Source: Vermamoeba vermiformis (lineage: Eukaryota; Tubulinea; Echinamoebida). From it: DNA of 64,000 bases. Positions 9,856 to 24,298 of the stretch are shown piece after piece. Under the pieces are notes generated by a model that was not told where the DNA came from, did no database searches, and saw nothing but the letters and a program-made list of their open reading frames with translations. Numbering within the stretch: position 1 is the stretch's first letter; each line of letters starts with the position of its first letter. Both the position numbers and the translations under genes were made by a program. The stretch covers positions 124,001 to 188,000 of the forward strand of contig JBEWZL010000253.1 in the NCBI GenBank assembly GCA_045837725.1, written 5' to 3'.

Positions 9856-12800
9856 ATGCGACTCTCTTGGGCATTCAAAATATTTGTGGTCATGGCAATG
9901 ATTGCTGTTCTAGCGACCGCAAGTGTATCGAGCGAGATCAAAAGCAAACACCAGCTGGCATACGGAAGAGCATATTTCTCAACTGTGGAAGCGGGCCAAC
10001 GCCTATTTTTTATTGGAGGATTTGAGCGCCACGATTTTATAGCATCAAACCAGATTGAAGTATTTAATTTGGCATCCAATTCCATGGATCAACCGCTCAA
10101 TTTACCAACACCTCGCGGACATATTTCAACTGCTATTATTGGACCTAGAATATACATGGTTGGCGGTAACAATTTCACTTCCGTTCCTTATCAATATTCA
10201 AAGGGACTATTCAACTTCACTAACGTCGGATTCACCTCCGGACCAACTGTCCGACGCCCTATTCGACTATCTCTACATAACTCCACGCTAACTGCAATTG
10301 GCTATTTTTCGGTTGATTTCATGGACACCACAACGAAACTCTGGACTCACAACGCACAACTGACAGATGTCATGGCAAAGCTGTACGACACAACCACCGT
10401 GGCGCACCTCAACTTCGTGTTCGTCGTTGGCGGCATCAGCAGCACCACTCAACAGCAGTCAACGAGTCTTTGGGTCATCAACTCACCGACTAGCGCGCCC
10501 AACGAGGTTCAGAACGTCACTTCAGCGTCGAGCAAAGAATTTGTTGGATCTTGGTTCGACGAAGACCACGAGGCAGTCGTATTTCAGTTCTTCACTCAGT
10601 GCCTCGTGTATCATACCTCCAGTCAGCAGTGGTTCCTCAGAGCCACGCTCAACAACTCCGTGTCATCGGTGTCCTATCAGAACAGCACCATTGTGTTCTT
10701 CACCGACGGCTATTGGACTCTGGACTGGCATTCAATGACCGACACGTGGACCTCTCTAGATCAAGTCAAATTTGCATTCACGATTGCCGATCAGCTGGTG
10801 TATTGTGCCGGCGATCAGATGTCAATTGTGACACCAACCAGCACTGACACTCGTTCGATTAATGCCACAATCACACTTGCAACAGCGATGTCTTCATCAA
10901 TCTACGTCCTCGTAACAGTAGATGGCACCGTATTCAGATACCACGCAAACACGAAGCAGCTGATCGAACTGACAAATTACTCGACTGGCTTCAAGATGCC
11001 ACTGCGCCTCTTTCGAGTCAACGACACTCTGGTCCACCTTGTCGGATTACGAACAGACAATACAAGTTCGTACAGAAGTGATTGGCGACAGTGAGACCTA
11101 CCTGTTCCCAAATGCACCTATACGCTCCATACCTGACCTACTGATGGACGGGCACTACTTCAACTTCGCTAAGGGTGTTGTGATGTCCATAGACCAGCCC
11201 GCCCAAGTTGCGAGTTATTTCACGCCAGTTAACGCATTGATATGGACGCAGCAAGGCGATATTTGCTACTGGATGCTCACGGCCGATGTGACTTCTAAGC
11301 CCGCATCTTACGTGCAGTACAAAGCAATTGACGTGTACAATTACGTCGACAACAAATGGGAAGATTCTATTCCGATACCTAGTATCCTGACCACTGGTGG
11401 TGCTTTCTTACCAATTGCGGTGCTGGACAATACACTGTGCATCATTACTGCACACCTCTTCTTGCAGTTGAACGAGACCGGCGGATGGACGATACACGAG
11501 TCATTTATCAACGGCCCGATGCTTCCCTTGTACGCGCATCCAACCTATGCCCCTGTGGCTGTGGTCAATAACACGGCGTATTTGATCGAACAAGGCGCTT
11601 CCCTGCTCGTCACTTCAACAGCTGTGAATGTCCGAAGACTTCCGACGGGCATCTCGGCTTTCGCGAAGCAGTCCGTCAAAACCGACACCAAAATTATTGT
11701 GTCGCTGGCAAGCTCCGGAATATATACACAACTGTCTATATTCGACATTGCCACTGAAACTTGGGCCACAACGCTGTATCAACAACGTAATGTGATAGTC
11801 TCGATTGTCCCGTACGATGGTCGGCTGCTGGCTTTTGGCGACGACATGCAGTCCTTCAATTACTTGAACGTCACTACCTTGCAGTGGTACAATCAGCCCT
11901 TCAACAACCCGTTTGTGCCTGCATCAATGTTCACCTTAACGCAATCAAATGGAACTACATTGGTTTTAGCTGGAGGATATCACAGAACTGGCTATTACTA
12001 CACAGACGAAGTGACATTCGTGACACTGAATTTGACGGAAGATAGTGTCTCCACTCCCGCTGCAGAACCAAACGCGACAGTCACCAGTCCTGACACCAGT
12101 GACACTAGCACTATTGTCGTTGCTGTTGTCGTTCCAATTGGTGTTGTTGCTATTGCTGGAGCAATTCTTATCGTCTTCTTGGTGCGCAGAAAGCAACGAC
12201 GAAAGAGAGCCACGTCGACTTCAACGGTCGGATTGGAACAACAGTTCGGACAGTGGTTCGTGCCCTTCAGTGACATTCGCTTTGGAGCACAGTTAGGACA
12301 AGGTGCTAATGGCCAAGTGTTCAAAGGCAAGTGGAAGAACACCGATGTCGCGCTGAAAATGAGCATGACACAGGCCAATCAAAGTGTCATTTCGGAGCTG
12401 TCACTCATGATTAACTTGCGACCACATCCCAATGTCGTGCAGTTGTTTGGCTTCAGCGTCAATCCTGAGACCAACAGCATCATATTGATACTCGAGTACT
12501 GCGATGGTGGTTCGTTGGATGAGACACTTTACGGTGGTACTGGTGTCATTAAGATGGAGACCAAGCTGTACTGGCTGAAGTCTATTTGCAAAGGCATCAG
12601 TCATTTGCACGCTAACAACTTGGTCCATCGTGACATTGCCGCACGCAATGTGATGCTGCACAAAGGCGAGCCCAAGCTGACTGACTTTGGCATGACTCGT
12701 GTCGTGGATGAGCAGCAACAGCACGGCACGACCAAGTCAGAGCTGGGACCTATTCGATGGATGGCACCTGAGTCACTCAAAAGCAAGCAGTACTCGACCA

Positions 12801-13101
12801 AGTCAGGTACGCTAAACATCACCAGATCCAAAGTTATCGTAATCAATTGATTACCGCAGATGTGTGGTCATTTGGCATCCTCATGTTTGAAGTCCTAGCA
12901 CAACAAGAGCCACACATTGAAGAAGACCCCATTGAAATTGGTCGCAGGATCAGAGACGAAGGACTCACGCCGCAACTACCCGCAACATTGGAGTGCTTGA
13001 GCGACTTCACCTCGATCTTGAATTTGTGCTGCGTCGTGGATCCGAACTATCGCCCTAACATTGAACAAGTGCTTGAAAAGCTAGAACACATCCCACTATA
13101 A
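9856..13101 (+). CDS. Receptor-type tyrosine kinase with Kelch-like ectodomain
   Basis: Start MRLSWAFKIF at 9856 with a signal peptide of about 26 residues. The ectodomain (to about 12,090) is two blocks of Kelch/beta-propeller-like repeats (RLFFIGGFE, RIYMVGGNN, FVFVVGGIS, LVLAGGYH) rich in N-glycosylation sites. One membrane segment lies at about 12,112-12,183 (VVAVVVPIGVVAIAGA), then a basic stop-transfer RRKQRRKR. The kinase domain shows GAQLGQGANGQVFKG, VALKM, HRDIAARN, DFGMTRV, PIRWMAPESL, DVWSFGILMFEV and a terminal YRP. HRDIAARN and PIRWMAPE are tyrosine-kinase-style. Splice 12806/12860 is phase 1. The frame changes once between about 11,030 and 11,095 with no convincing small intron; a sequence error, a non-obvious 55-64 nt intron or a real break are possible. 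Confidence 0.75.
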
Positions 13102-13359
13102 TGTATTATTTAGATTCTACTAGAGAATTGATGGTGATGACAACATGTACCAGGGATAACTGTGTTTTGTTGCAAGGATTGCAGTTAATCATCCGTGATA
13201 CTACACCCGTGTTATAAATCAACCTATAAATAGTCCTTCAACTTCTCGCTTGCTTATGCACACGGCAAAGTTTTTGCTGGTCAACGTGAGCTCATTTTTT
13301 TGGATCTGAGCTTGTTGCTTTTATTTTAACGAATCAACCATAAGAACAACAATACGACA

Positions 13360-14182
13360 ATGAGTATATTACCAATTTTGCGTATGGGCCATCCCATCTT
13401 GCGTCGTGTCGCGCAGCCCTTTACGAAAGAGGAGATCACGTCAAATAGCACCAAGGAGTTGGTTCAAAATATGATTGCTACAATGAAAAAGGCTGATGGC
13501 ATTGGTCTCGCGGCTCCTCAAGTCGGCGTTGCGAAACAGTTGGTCGTAATTCGTAAGTTATTAATAATTATTTATTTTAAAATAATCTCAGCACTCGAGA
13601 AGAGTAATTTTAATATAAGGTGCAACACATAATGTTTACCAGAATTTTTTTTAATTAATTAACGTAACCCGATCTGGATCTGCCGATCAGTGTATGTTGG
13701 ATCGTCGATTCTGACGTTGTATTCTACTTTAGACGTGCCAAAATTCGCAAAAGAGGTCGACGACTTCCCTCTTACTGTGGTATTCAACCCTAAAATCGAA
13801 TTTTTGCTTCGACACGAGAAAATCCAGATGATCGAGTCTTGTCTGTCTGTGCCGGGCTTGACAGGCAAGGTTGAACGATACAACAACTTAATTATGACAT
13901 ACGTTGACGAGAATGGTATCGAGAAGAAGCTTGGTGCCACAGGGTAAGTGTTGATTGTGCGCCCACATCCCACTATCGGCGTTGTTTAAGAGTTATCAAA
14001 GGGCTGATGCATAATAATTATTTAGTCTTCTTGCTGGCATTATTCAACACGAAACAGACCACCTCTTTGGACGATTATTCGTCGATAACATCAAACTGAA
14101 GCAAGATCTTGGTTTTGAAAAAGAATGGGAGCAGTACCGAACAGAACAGTCGCCTATGATCGGTCATATTCGCTTCTATTGA
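13360..14182 (+). CDS. Peptide deformylase
   Basis: Metallohydrolase removing the formyl group from initiator methionine of organelle-made proteins. Exons 13360-13552, 13733-13943 and 14026-14182 close in phase (186 residues). All three deformylase motifs are present: GIGLAAPQVG, ESCLSVPG (family EGCLS; Cys binds metal) and QHETDHL (HExxH). The C-terminal extension after GRLFVD is about 35 residues. No obvious mitochondrial presequence precedes the conserved LPILRMGHPILR, so either targeting is cryptic or an upstream exon was missed. It stands alone between unrelated genes. Confidence 0.9.
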
Positions 14183-14385
14183 GCTACATGTAGCAAATAG
14201 TCGGAAAATCAAACAAAATGCTCTGTTCGGCGCCTCGGAGAAGGTTTGAGCTTTGTACGCGTACAAATCGTCTGCGAAACTCTTTTGTGAATATTAATTC
14301 GAAAATAAACTCATGTAATTAGTCATTCGCTATTACTCTTCTTTATTTTCGTCAGAGATAGATAATAGGTCTGTGTCAGCCTGTG

Positions 14386-16192
14386 TTAATCCCTTTTCAA
14401 AGTCCGTAACGTCTCCTCGAACGAGAGATGCGACACAGGAGTCATTGTTATCAATATTGTAATTCTAGAATACATGTTCTTCAAGGCACGAAGAATCTCT
14501 TCATTGGGCACTCTGACCATTGCCCTGTCTTCGCGTACATTGACCTTTCTTCCAGTAATATACCCTAAGAAGTACAAGAGACTCCAAATTTGATAGTATC
14601 CATAATTGAGAGCAGCAAAGTCGATGGCTTCAAGGCGAGGGACACAAATCTCTTTGCCGTTGACCAACAAATCAATTTCCTTTTGCGTGTGAACTTCCTT
14701 ATTCGCTCGCTTCAATTGTTCTTCGAGCAGATCTGTACTGCCAGTCTCCACCCAGTAGGGTTTGAGTACTTTATCATTAAGGTAGTTGATAACCGACCAT
14801 GAATTGAATAATCGCGGTTTAGGATCAATGCCGACAGTGTAACCGTTGTAATATTTATCGACTGCATCAATATTGTCTTCAAGCCCCTCATAAGTGAGTG
14901 CTTCAATTGCTTCACTGTGAACGATGCCAATATCAGTGCTATAGGGCGATACAGAGTGGAGAAGCGAATGAACTACAAGGTTGTCTAACCCTGAAAGATA
15001 GTCGGCCAGGGCAATGCACAATTCTCCCATCATTAGACCTTTATACAAGTGCCTGAATAATCAAAAGTAAGAACTAGAAAGATATATCATTATTTATATC
15101 TTACGGATTGTCCTTGAGTGCCCCAGTAAGGGCAACGGACATGAAACCAAACACCTCTTTAAAAAACTTATTGATGTACGCGTGATTGAATGGCTTGTCG
15201 TACTCGTCGATGAGAATAATAACCCTCTTATTGTGATAATCAATGAAGATATTCAGATAGTTTGCGCAAAGCTCCTTTGTAGTCAGCGTCGGCATCCTGA
15301 TCTAAGATTGACTTAAATTGCTTTCTTTCATGTGAACTGAGGAAGCCATTTTTGTTGAAAATATATCGGTGTTGATTGTAAGCGTCTGATACGAGCACAA
15401 TCAACTTCTTCTTCATGCCTTCCCAATTATTGTTACTGCGATCGTTGAAAGTTTGCTCGAAAGAGATGAATATCACCGGGTATTGTCCGCAACGATCTCG
15501 AATATATTGTCCTCCTTGTTCGCTCCAAATCTTGGTCTCTTTGAACATCATTTCGCGCGATGATTGAGGCTCGTTCATATCGCTAAAGTACTTCAACATG
15601 GACATGGTCGTTGTTTTGGCGAACCCGCGAGGACGTAATAAAAGAGTAACCTATTTTGAAAAATATACAATAATGAGTTATTGGTCGCTGTTTATAAATA
15701 AATATTACCGCGGCACTATCATCGAAAAAGTGTTTTAAATACAGCGTTTTATCAAAAGCGAAGAATTTTTCTTCTTTGATCTTTTTGTAGTCACTTTTAC
15801 CAATAGGATAGCGACGTAAAGGTCTGTTATCTAAATATTATATTAACCAGGCTATAAGTGATAAAGCAATCGTTCATTTGCAATTTTTATCATTACCTTT
15901 AATACTGCTGTAAGGACGAGCACCTTTGCTGACCAGTAAATAAGATGGCGAGGGGGTTTTGGGTGAACCAGTCCACAAGGAATGATGTTTTAAGCTGTTT
16001 TTCGGATCAACTGCAAAAAAGTTGTTTTAGTTTCGAAAAAGGAGTAATACTTATATAAAGAACCTGATTTTCTGGCTCTCGTATATGCATATTTCCAACA
16101 GAGAAAGTGAACAAATACGAAGCATTGTGGTGGTTGTTTTCGTCGGCTGCAAAAGATACGCGCTTTTTTTTTGTTGTTGGCCTGTTGGCCAA
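14386..16192 (-). CDS. AAA-ATPase-like protein (PF09820 type), frame-broken, possibly transferred
   Basis: Resembles the bacterial AAA-ATPase-like family often joined to a DUF1703 PD-(D/E)XK nuclease. Visible parts: PIGKSDYKKI with FAFDKTLYLKHFF (N-terminal family signature), RPRGFAKT (Walker A variant of RPRRFGKT), IILIDEYDKP (Walker B), LTGALKDNP, then YYNGYTVG, LFNSWSVINYL and KPYWVETGS. Exons at about 15990-15905, 15830-15709, 15650-15101 and 15050-14386 are separated by ordinary introns, so the gene has been spliced into eukaryotic form. The first exon (near 16192 or 16281) is unclear. Between LRKLSEYLH (about 15245) and DYHNKRVIIL the frame shifts by one base within a continuous domain. 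The nuclease part is absent or cut short at 14386. Host-type gene of bacterial ancestry; possibly a pseudogene. Confidence 0.6.
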
Positions 16193-16281
16193 TCAGGCCA
16201 CGTTGAGATGTTGGTCCGTCCGACCCAACAACGCAATATCGAAGCTATTATGCTCTTGTTCCTTCTAGCAAGCGATCGCAA

Positions 16282-18281
<2,000 letters not shown>

Positions 18282-18803
18282 TATAGTCAGATGCGCTTAA
18301 AACAAACAGGCGAATCTGAGCCAAATTATATATTTTATTAATAATTTAATTGATTTTGTGCTATTTTAAGTTTTAATTCAACAAAGCAAACAAGGACTTG
18401 TAGTCTTGGTTCTGTTGTTCTTCAACAGATCTGCTTTAACCGATCTTGTAACATAGTGTCCAAAGGAAATAAAATTGATCTTGATCATGCTATAAATACT
18501 AAGTAATACTAAGTCCACGACAAAGGCAAGAGGAAGCTACAGTAGATGTTTCTTTCAGCAGATTTGTACCAAGCAGATCAAGATTCGTCGAGTATGTTCT
18601 GGTCATTGATCCCCTCGATATCTCGACTATTATAAACAGTGGTATAAACCGGAGTCATACTGCAGGTAGCTCCGCACGAGATTATTTAGCTCAACAAACC
18701 ATTAAAAAAAACCGTTGGTACGGACCAGTGCGTTTAAAGCTGCTGCCAGCGAGAACACTAGTTGCACCATATTCATCAAGTACATCTCCTATAACGTTCA
18801 GTC
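18282..18803. other. 3' flank of ARF and 5' flank of PAK-like gene
   Basis: An AATAAA at about 18467 fits the ARF polyadenylation signal. A short direct repeat of the form TACTAAGTAA lies near 18498-18515. The rest is AT-rich with no exon, RNA or transposon recognised. Confidence 0.4.
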
Positions 18804-21800
18804 ATGGCGGACAAAGGAGGTAGTGCTTTGCGAATCTCAGCACAGCGAGAACCCATTGCTCACTACCCTACTGGGCCTGATAGCTCACCACGCGTAGCCC
18901 CGCGAAGAAATAGCTCAACTTCTGTAAGTAAAGATCATAGCTATTTGTTTGGGTACAACACCAGATTTGCTCACACAAATTTCGAATCTACCATTATTAA
19001 AGCAAATTGACTTGAACTCACAATGCATGCCGATAGTGACTTTAATTTTGTGATTTCATCGCACGGATATTTTTAATTTTTAAACTGCTACCGGCCAAAA
19101 ACTCAATTTTCACAATTGTATTTTAAACCAAGAACCACGCATGTAACATAATTGTATTTATTATTTAAATAATAGGATATGTCGAGTAATAAAGTCATAA
19201 GCAAAGACAAAGAGATAGAGAAGAAAAACAAGGACAAAGACAAAAATAAAAATAAATCCAATGGCAAACCCAAGCATTTAAGCGCACCAAAGAAAAAAGG
19301 CAGCGATGACTCTGGAACTCCTAAAGAACGAAGGGTACGTATTTAATAGAAGTTTGCTATTATACCAATATTAAATTGTATTTCTGTTTGATTCGCAATC
19401 TGCTTGGCACGTTATTCAATTTATTTTGACGGCTCACAATGAAATCGCTGTTATTTAAATTAAGAATAATTCGTTTTGCTGGTTTTCTTTACTTTATTGC
19501 TGACAGCCCTAACGAAATCCATTCTTTTGGCAATTAAATTCCGATTAGTAGCCTAATTTTAACGACAACATTACTATAATCCAATATATTATGTATTGTT
19601 GGTCGATTAATGTGCGTAATTACTTGACGAGACGGATTTCGAGATGCAGCCGTTGCGATCAAACGAACTTTTTTCCGCGCTGCGTTCAATTTCGTGTCTT
19701 AATTAACCGACGTCAAGTACTAGCATACGCAATAATGTTATAATAGCTTTACTTTAATCGGCCCTCACGTATGCAGAGTATTTTATTTGTATTGCGCAAT
19801 CCGTTACTTTTTGGGCGTCGGTTTCAACTCAATAATTGTCACTATTACATAATCATTTTGATGCATATTCAAGCTTTATCGACCTAATTTTCGAGGCGCA
19901 CGCCTCCAAATCTAGGTACATTTACGCGCCCTTTTATTGATTTCGTTGCCAAGCATAATTACGAATTAAATATGAATATTCCACTCATAATCAATTGTGA
20001 CGTATTATATGAACCTAACGCCTTTGTATTATTCAGAAAATTATTGCCGATAACTTTTCAGAGCTACCAGAGGACATCAAGAAGCGCGTACGCGATGCAA
20101 AGCTGGAAGAGGAAGCAGTCAACAAACACTTCCCAGTATTGTTGAGCGTATTGCACTTTTTGACTAAAGATTCCTATCAAATGCGCGAAGAAGTGCCCGT
20201 TAAGAAAGATCACGCGCCTTACGCTACAGAACAGACTATGGATACAGCTAGTACGTAACTATGCTACAATATGCCTGTTTGTGACATACAATTCACACAG
20301 ACAGCTTTAATTACTGATTCAGAAAAAAATTACTGATTCTGGATCTTGATTGAATTTGATTTGCCGTTAAAATTTTTAATTACTATTTATGTATTTCTGT
20401 TGGATTTTAGTCTTATTTTATATCCACATTATTACGTAGATTTTAATCAGAGTGTACTAATTAATTAATTCGCCACAAGCTGAATTTCCTATTCGGTCCT
20501 ATCGATAAAAATAACTCTTATTAATTTACTTATCATTAGAGCGAATATGCAAGGTTTCAGAAAAGGGCGAGAAGGAGATGAAAAAGATATACAAGAATAT
20601 GACTATGTCCGGCAAAGGTGGATTTGGTCGCGTGTATTACGGACGAGAGATCTCCTCACCGAAGCGAAAAGTTGCCATTAAGAAAGTACCTCATGGTAAG
20701 TATTCTTACGCACTACGGAAAAAAACCTCTCCGTAATATCACGGGTTAATTTTTTCGCTGTCCGATCGCTTGGCAGATCTCGTCAATTAGTACTCTTAGA
20801 CATTTCTATTGTAGCAAAATTTTTAATCTCGATTACATTGCACTTACAAAGAGCAAATTTGCGTTAATATCCCAATTATCTGACCTTAATGATCGACAAG
20901 ATAATCTTAAGTTGGCAGCCAAATTTTCAGTTACCTTCAGTGAATTATCTCTTGCAAGACAATTCATTTCGATTACTAACGGTCATATTTCCTATTATAG
21001 AAACAGAAAAGCAAAAGAGAGACAATTGGAGCGAGATCGGCTTTTTACAACGCTGCAATCATCCGAACATTGTCAAATTCTACGACGCGTACGACATGGG
21101 CTCAGAGATGTGGATAGTGACTGAATTCCTCGAAGGAGGCACGCTCTCTGAGGCCGCCAATCGTCATCAGTTCAGCGAGCAACACATCGGCTACATTGCG
21201 CGAGAAATGTTGAAGGCGTTGACGTACTTGCACAACAACAAGATGGTGCACCGCGACTTGAAATCAGCGAATGTGATGATGTCTATTGACACAGAGATCA
21301 AATTGATCGATTTTGGGCTGTGTTGCGAACTCGTCAATGGAGAGCGGTTGCAAATGTTGGGCTCGCCTTACTGGATGCCACCCGAGATGATCCAACGCAA
21401 ACATCATGGCTACCCGGTAAGAACGACAATTCAATCGCTAAATATAGACTTGCCTCGGTCATTCAGCTGCGATCGCGCTCGAAAGACCGTTACTCGCGAT
21501 ATCAAAATATTTTCTTTAAAGGGACGCTTCGCAGGAGATCCAAGAAATGCATTAGTAGCGGGATCGTACGGGGGGACCCCGACTCATATTTCTCCCGGGC
21601 CGCAGCCAGACCACGCTGAGAACCAACGCGGCACGATTACTAGCGATCACATGTTGATTTCGAACGGCGTATTTTTAAAATATATAATAGTAGTAAGGAT
21701 TATCGAGCGCACTAGGGAAAGGCCGAAACATTTGCACGAAAGAAAAGGCCCGTAAAAATCACAATGATTTTTTTGGGGCTACGTCCCTTTAAACTCAATT

Positions 21801-22176
21801 GTACTAATTGATTTTCAGCCTGATTTTATATTATACTCGAGTACGTAACTAACGACAATATTACCAGGCTGATATTTGGAGTTTTGCCGTATGTCTTTTG
21901 GAGATGTACCTTCGTCACCCACCAAATATCAAGAACAACCTCTTTGCCATGTTCACTGCAGGCACTGTTGGTCTTCAAGACTGCATCCCCTCTACTGCCT
22001 CGGCCAATGCTCGCGACTTTTTGACTCGCAGCTTGGAACTGGATCCAGCCAAGCGAGCGACCGCTGCGGAATTGTTGCAGCATCCGTTCGTGACCCAACC
22101 AAAATTGGAAGAGGGCATCAAGGACGTGCTTCGAGATATATTCATTTCGGCCAACTTGGATATGTCCGGCATCTAA
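18804..22176 (+). CDS. STE20/PAK-like serine/threonine kinase
   Basis: Exons 18804-18923, 19176-19334, 20037-20250, 20540-20695, 21001-21416 and 21868-22176 close in phase (457 residues). The N terminus is Ser/Pro-rich, then a Lys/Asp-rich linker. The third exon has a segment like the autoinhibitory part of PAK PBDs (FSELPEDIKKRV, then VLLSVLHFL), but no CRIB core ISxPxxF was seen. Kinase motifs: GKGGFGRVYYG, VAIKKV, HPNIVKFYDAY, WIVTEFLEGGTL, HRDLKSANVM, DFGLCCE, GSPYWMPPEM and DIWSFAVCLLEM. HRDLKS and GSPYWMxPE place it in the STE20 group. Intron 5 (451 nt) holds a short TTAA-flanked element. Confidence 0.85.
21516..21792. mobile_element. MITE candidate, piggyBac-like (TTAA-flanked)
   Basis: Inside intron 5 of the PAK-like gene, TTTAAAGGGACG at 21515-21526 is matched in inverted orientation by CGTCCCTTTAAA at 21782-21793. 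Read as an insertion, TTAA flanks both sides (21516-21519, 21789-21792) and the element starts AGGGACG and ends CGTCCCT, about 269 bp. It is more GC-rich than the flanking intron and has no coding capacity. TTAA target duplication with short inverted ends is the piggyBac pattern. No second copy was seen in the window, so the family is inferred. Confidence 0.55.
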
Positions 22177-22306
22177 TCACTCGTATAATAGTATTTTTTT
22201 GCAATTTTTTTGGATTCAGGAAAAAAAGCCTGGTCCAAAACGGCCAAACAAACTTGTTTTTATTCTCTTTGTCTTAATATTAAATAAACCACTAATAAGC
22301 CTCAAC

Positions 22307-23461
22307 ATGTCTCGCAAGTGGACGTTTGATTTGAACAGACAACAAACTTCGCGTGTTGAAGCTTTGAAGCCGATCGGCGACGTGCGCACTTCCAACAATT
22401 TGTCCGAGGTAATTTATTAATACATACCATATAGTTAACATTTTAATGCGCATGGTTACACGATCATCGCTGCTAGAACAAAACGATAACATTTCAAACG
22501 TGTAATTATTAAAATCTCCAAAATTGCCCATTGTAATGAAAATTATAACCGTAATATAACCGGCAATATGTGAGCAATATAAAACGCATTTGAATATAAA
22601 TAATAATTTTAAAAAAATTGACGTGGCTACTTCAACGCTTTATAAGCTACAAATAGCATCTATTGCGCATCATATAATCAATAATTTCTCATGATATTAT
22701 TGTAGGTGATATCTGGCAAAAATGCAGGTCGTAAGCCGGATCAAACACAACTCAAAACACAGGTAAGATCCAACGTGACTGCAATCAGTTTGCACTAACA
22801 CTTCGTCCTCAATGAATATAGAAAGCTTGGGAACTCGCAAAATCACCGTTGAAATCGATCTTCATGGTCGCGCTGATGATGTGGATGACACCCAACACCC
22901 CGAACTTGATCCCGCTCAGTATCACCATCTACTCGATGATGACGCCTATTACTGCTATTTTCAGAGTTAACACGGGTACGTAACAATAATTTTCCGTGCG
23001 AATACTCTTGCAACTGCAGCACCGCATGGTGACAGCTACGCTAAAGTAGCTCCTCTCAAATTTCACACACGCACAAATATTATTTACAAATACTTTTACT
23101 CATATGTATGAGTCTCTATAATATCCTATTAAGAAGCAATATGATATTTTTGTTGTACTGAATGTGCGTGCTGGTCTAACACGGTTGAATTGTTACAGCA
23201 TTCGCCCAGTTCTCAGACGAACACAACTCGATGAGCCTGTTGCCCGCTAAGATCGTGTACATATTCAGCAACTTGCTCGTGTTGGCAGTGTGCATGTACA
23301 AAGTGGCCAAGTTTGGTCTGTTGCCCACCACGCGCGCTGATTGGATCACATTCCACCCCGTCAGAACTGTACGTGTGCTTGGTTCTTTTTCACTACAAGT
23401 ATTGATAACTAACTTCCGATTACAGACCGAGGACTTTTCATCGGGTGGCGAACAGTTTTGA
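22307..23461 (+). CDS. EMC4: ER membrane protein complex subunit 4 (EMC4)
   Basis: Subunit of the EMC insertase for tail-anchored and multi-pass proteins. Exons 22307-22408, 22706-22762, 22822-22975, 23199-23368 and 23426-23461 close in phase (172 residues; human 183). The start WTFDLN and SRVEALKPIG are followed by KAWELAKSPLKSIFMVALMM (first hydrophobic helix), a second membrane segment, then KIVYIFSNLLVLAVCMYK and the hallmark KFGLLPTTRADWITF. The tail is short, ending EQF. The family match along the full length is strong. Confidence 0.92.
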
Positions 23462-23756
23462 AGTTGTAAATAGGAGTTGTTGAACGAAACAATAAATAGT
23501 TCGCAGATTCGATCGCGATCCAGCTTGCGTGACCACGATGAAAGAACAATACCTCTTTTCTTTCAGTTATTAAAGTCTGCTCGTAGTTTGGTGGTTGCCT
23601 AGGGTTCGCCTGCTTGTCCTCGACCGGCCAACAAGCACGTGGCAGAAAGCTCCGTTACTTTTTTTTCTTGCGATCGGCTGCTTTCATTTTGTTGCCGACC
23701 AATCAATTGAATACTTCAATAGTCACTCAGGAGTATTATAACACAACCAAGCAAAA

Positions 23757-23891
23757 ATGATCTACGTTTGTGGTGAATGCGGAGCTGACAACGACATTAA
23801 GCCGAAGGACCCTATTCGTTGCCGCACCTGTGGTTACAGAATTTTGTATAAGAAGAGACCAAAGAGATTAGTCCAATTCGAAGCTCGTTAA
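23757..23891 (+). CDS. RPABC4: RNA polymerase I/II/III shared subunit RPABC4 (Rpb12)
   Basis: 44-residue single-exon protein, too short for most gene finders. It starts [15 protein letters not shown] and has a second zinc knuckle [12 protein letters not shown], with CxxC and CxxC binding one zinc, then the conserved [11 protein letters not shown] end. This is the universal small zinc subunit of all three nuclear RNA polymerases. The upstream 295 bases hold a T-rich tract at about 23660 and look like its promoter and leader. Downstream AATAAA at about 24026 fits its polyadenylation signal. Confidence 0.96.
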   Translation: MIYVCGECGADNDIKPKDPIRCRTCGYRILYKKRPKRLVQFEAR

Positions 23892-24298
23892 GTGCGAACA
23901 ATTTACACCAGATTTGGATTTTGTTAATAATACCAAAATTAATCAAAACACTTCGTTAGCATAAAAAAATACAAAAATGTTATAGAAGAATTTGGTTAAT
24001 ATTTTTTGTACAAAAAAAACTCGAAAAATAAAATATTTGGGTCGCATCACGGCCCGTTACAAAGATCGGTCTTGTTTCCTGCAAAAAAGGGTGATTCAAT
24101 ACATCTACTAGCTACAATCTATTAAAACATGTCCTATTATCGTTGACATGTCGCCTGCCTCGCTTTCTGGCCGCTCGAACAGCTTCAGCTAACACGAAGA
24201 GTTTCGGCGATCGCATTTTTAAACAGTTCAGTTACTGACAATACAATGTATCAACGGCACATCCATATATATTGATTGAGTACAGACGCACAAACACG
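23892..24298. other. Intergenic
   Basis: 3' region of RPABC4, with AT-rich sequence and an AATAAA near 24026, then the leader of the Kelch-BTB gene. No further exon, RNA gene or repeat recognised. Confidence 0.4.
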
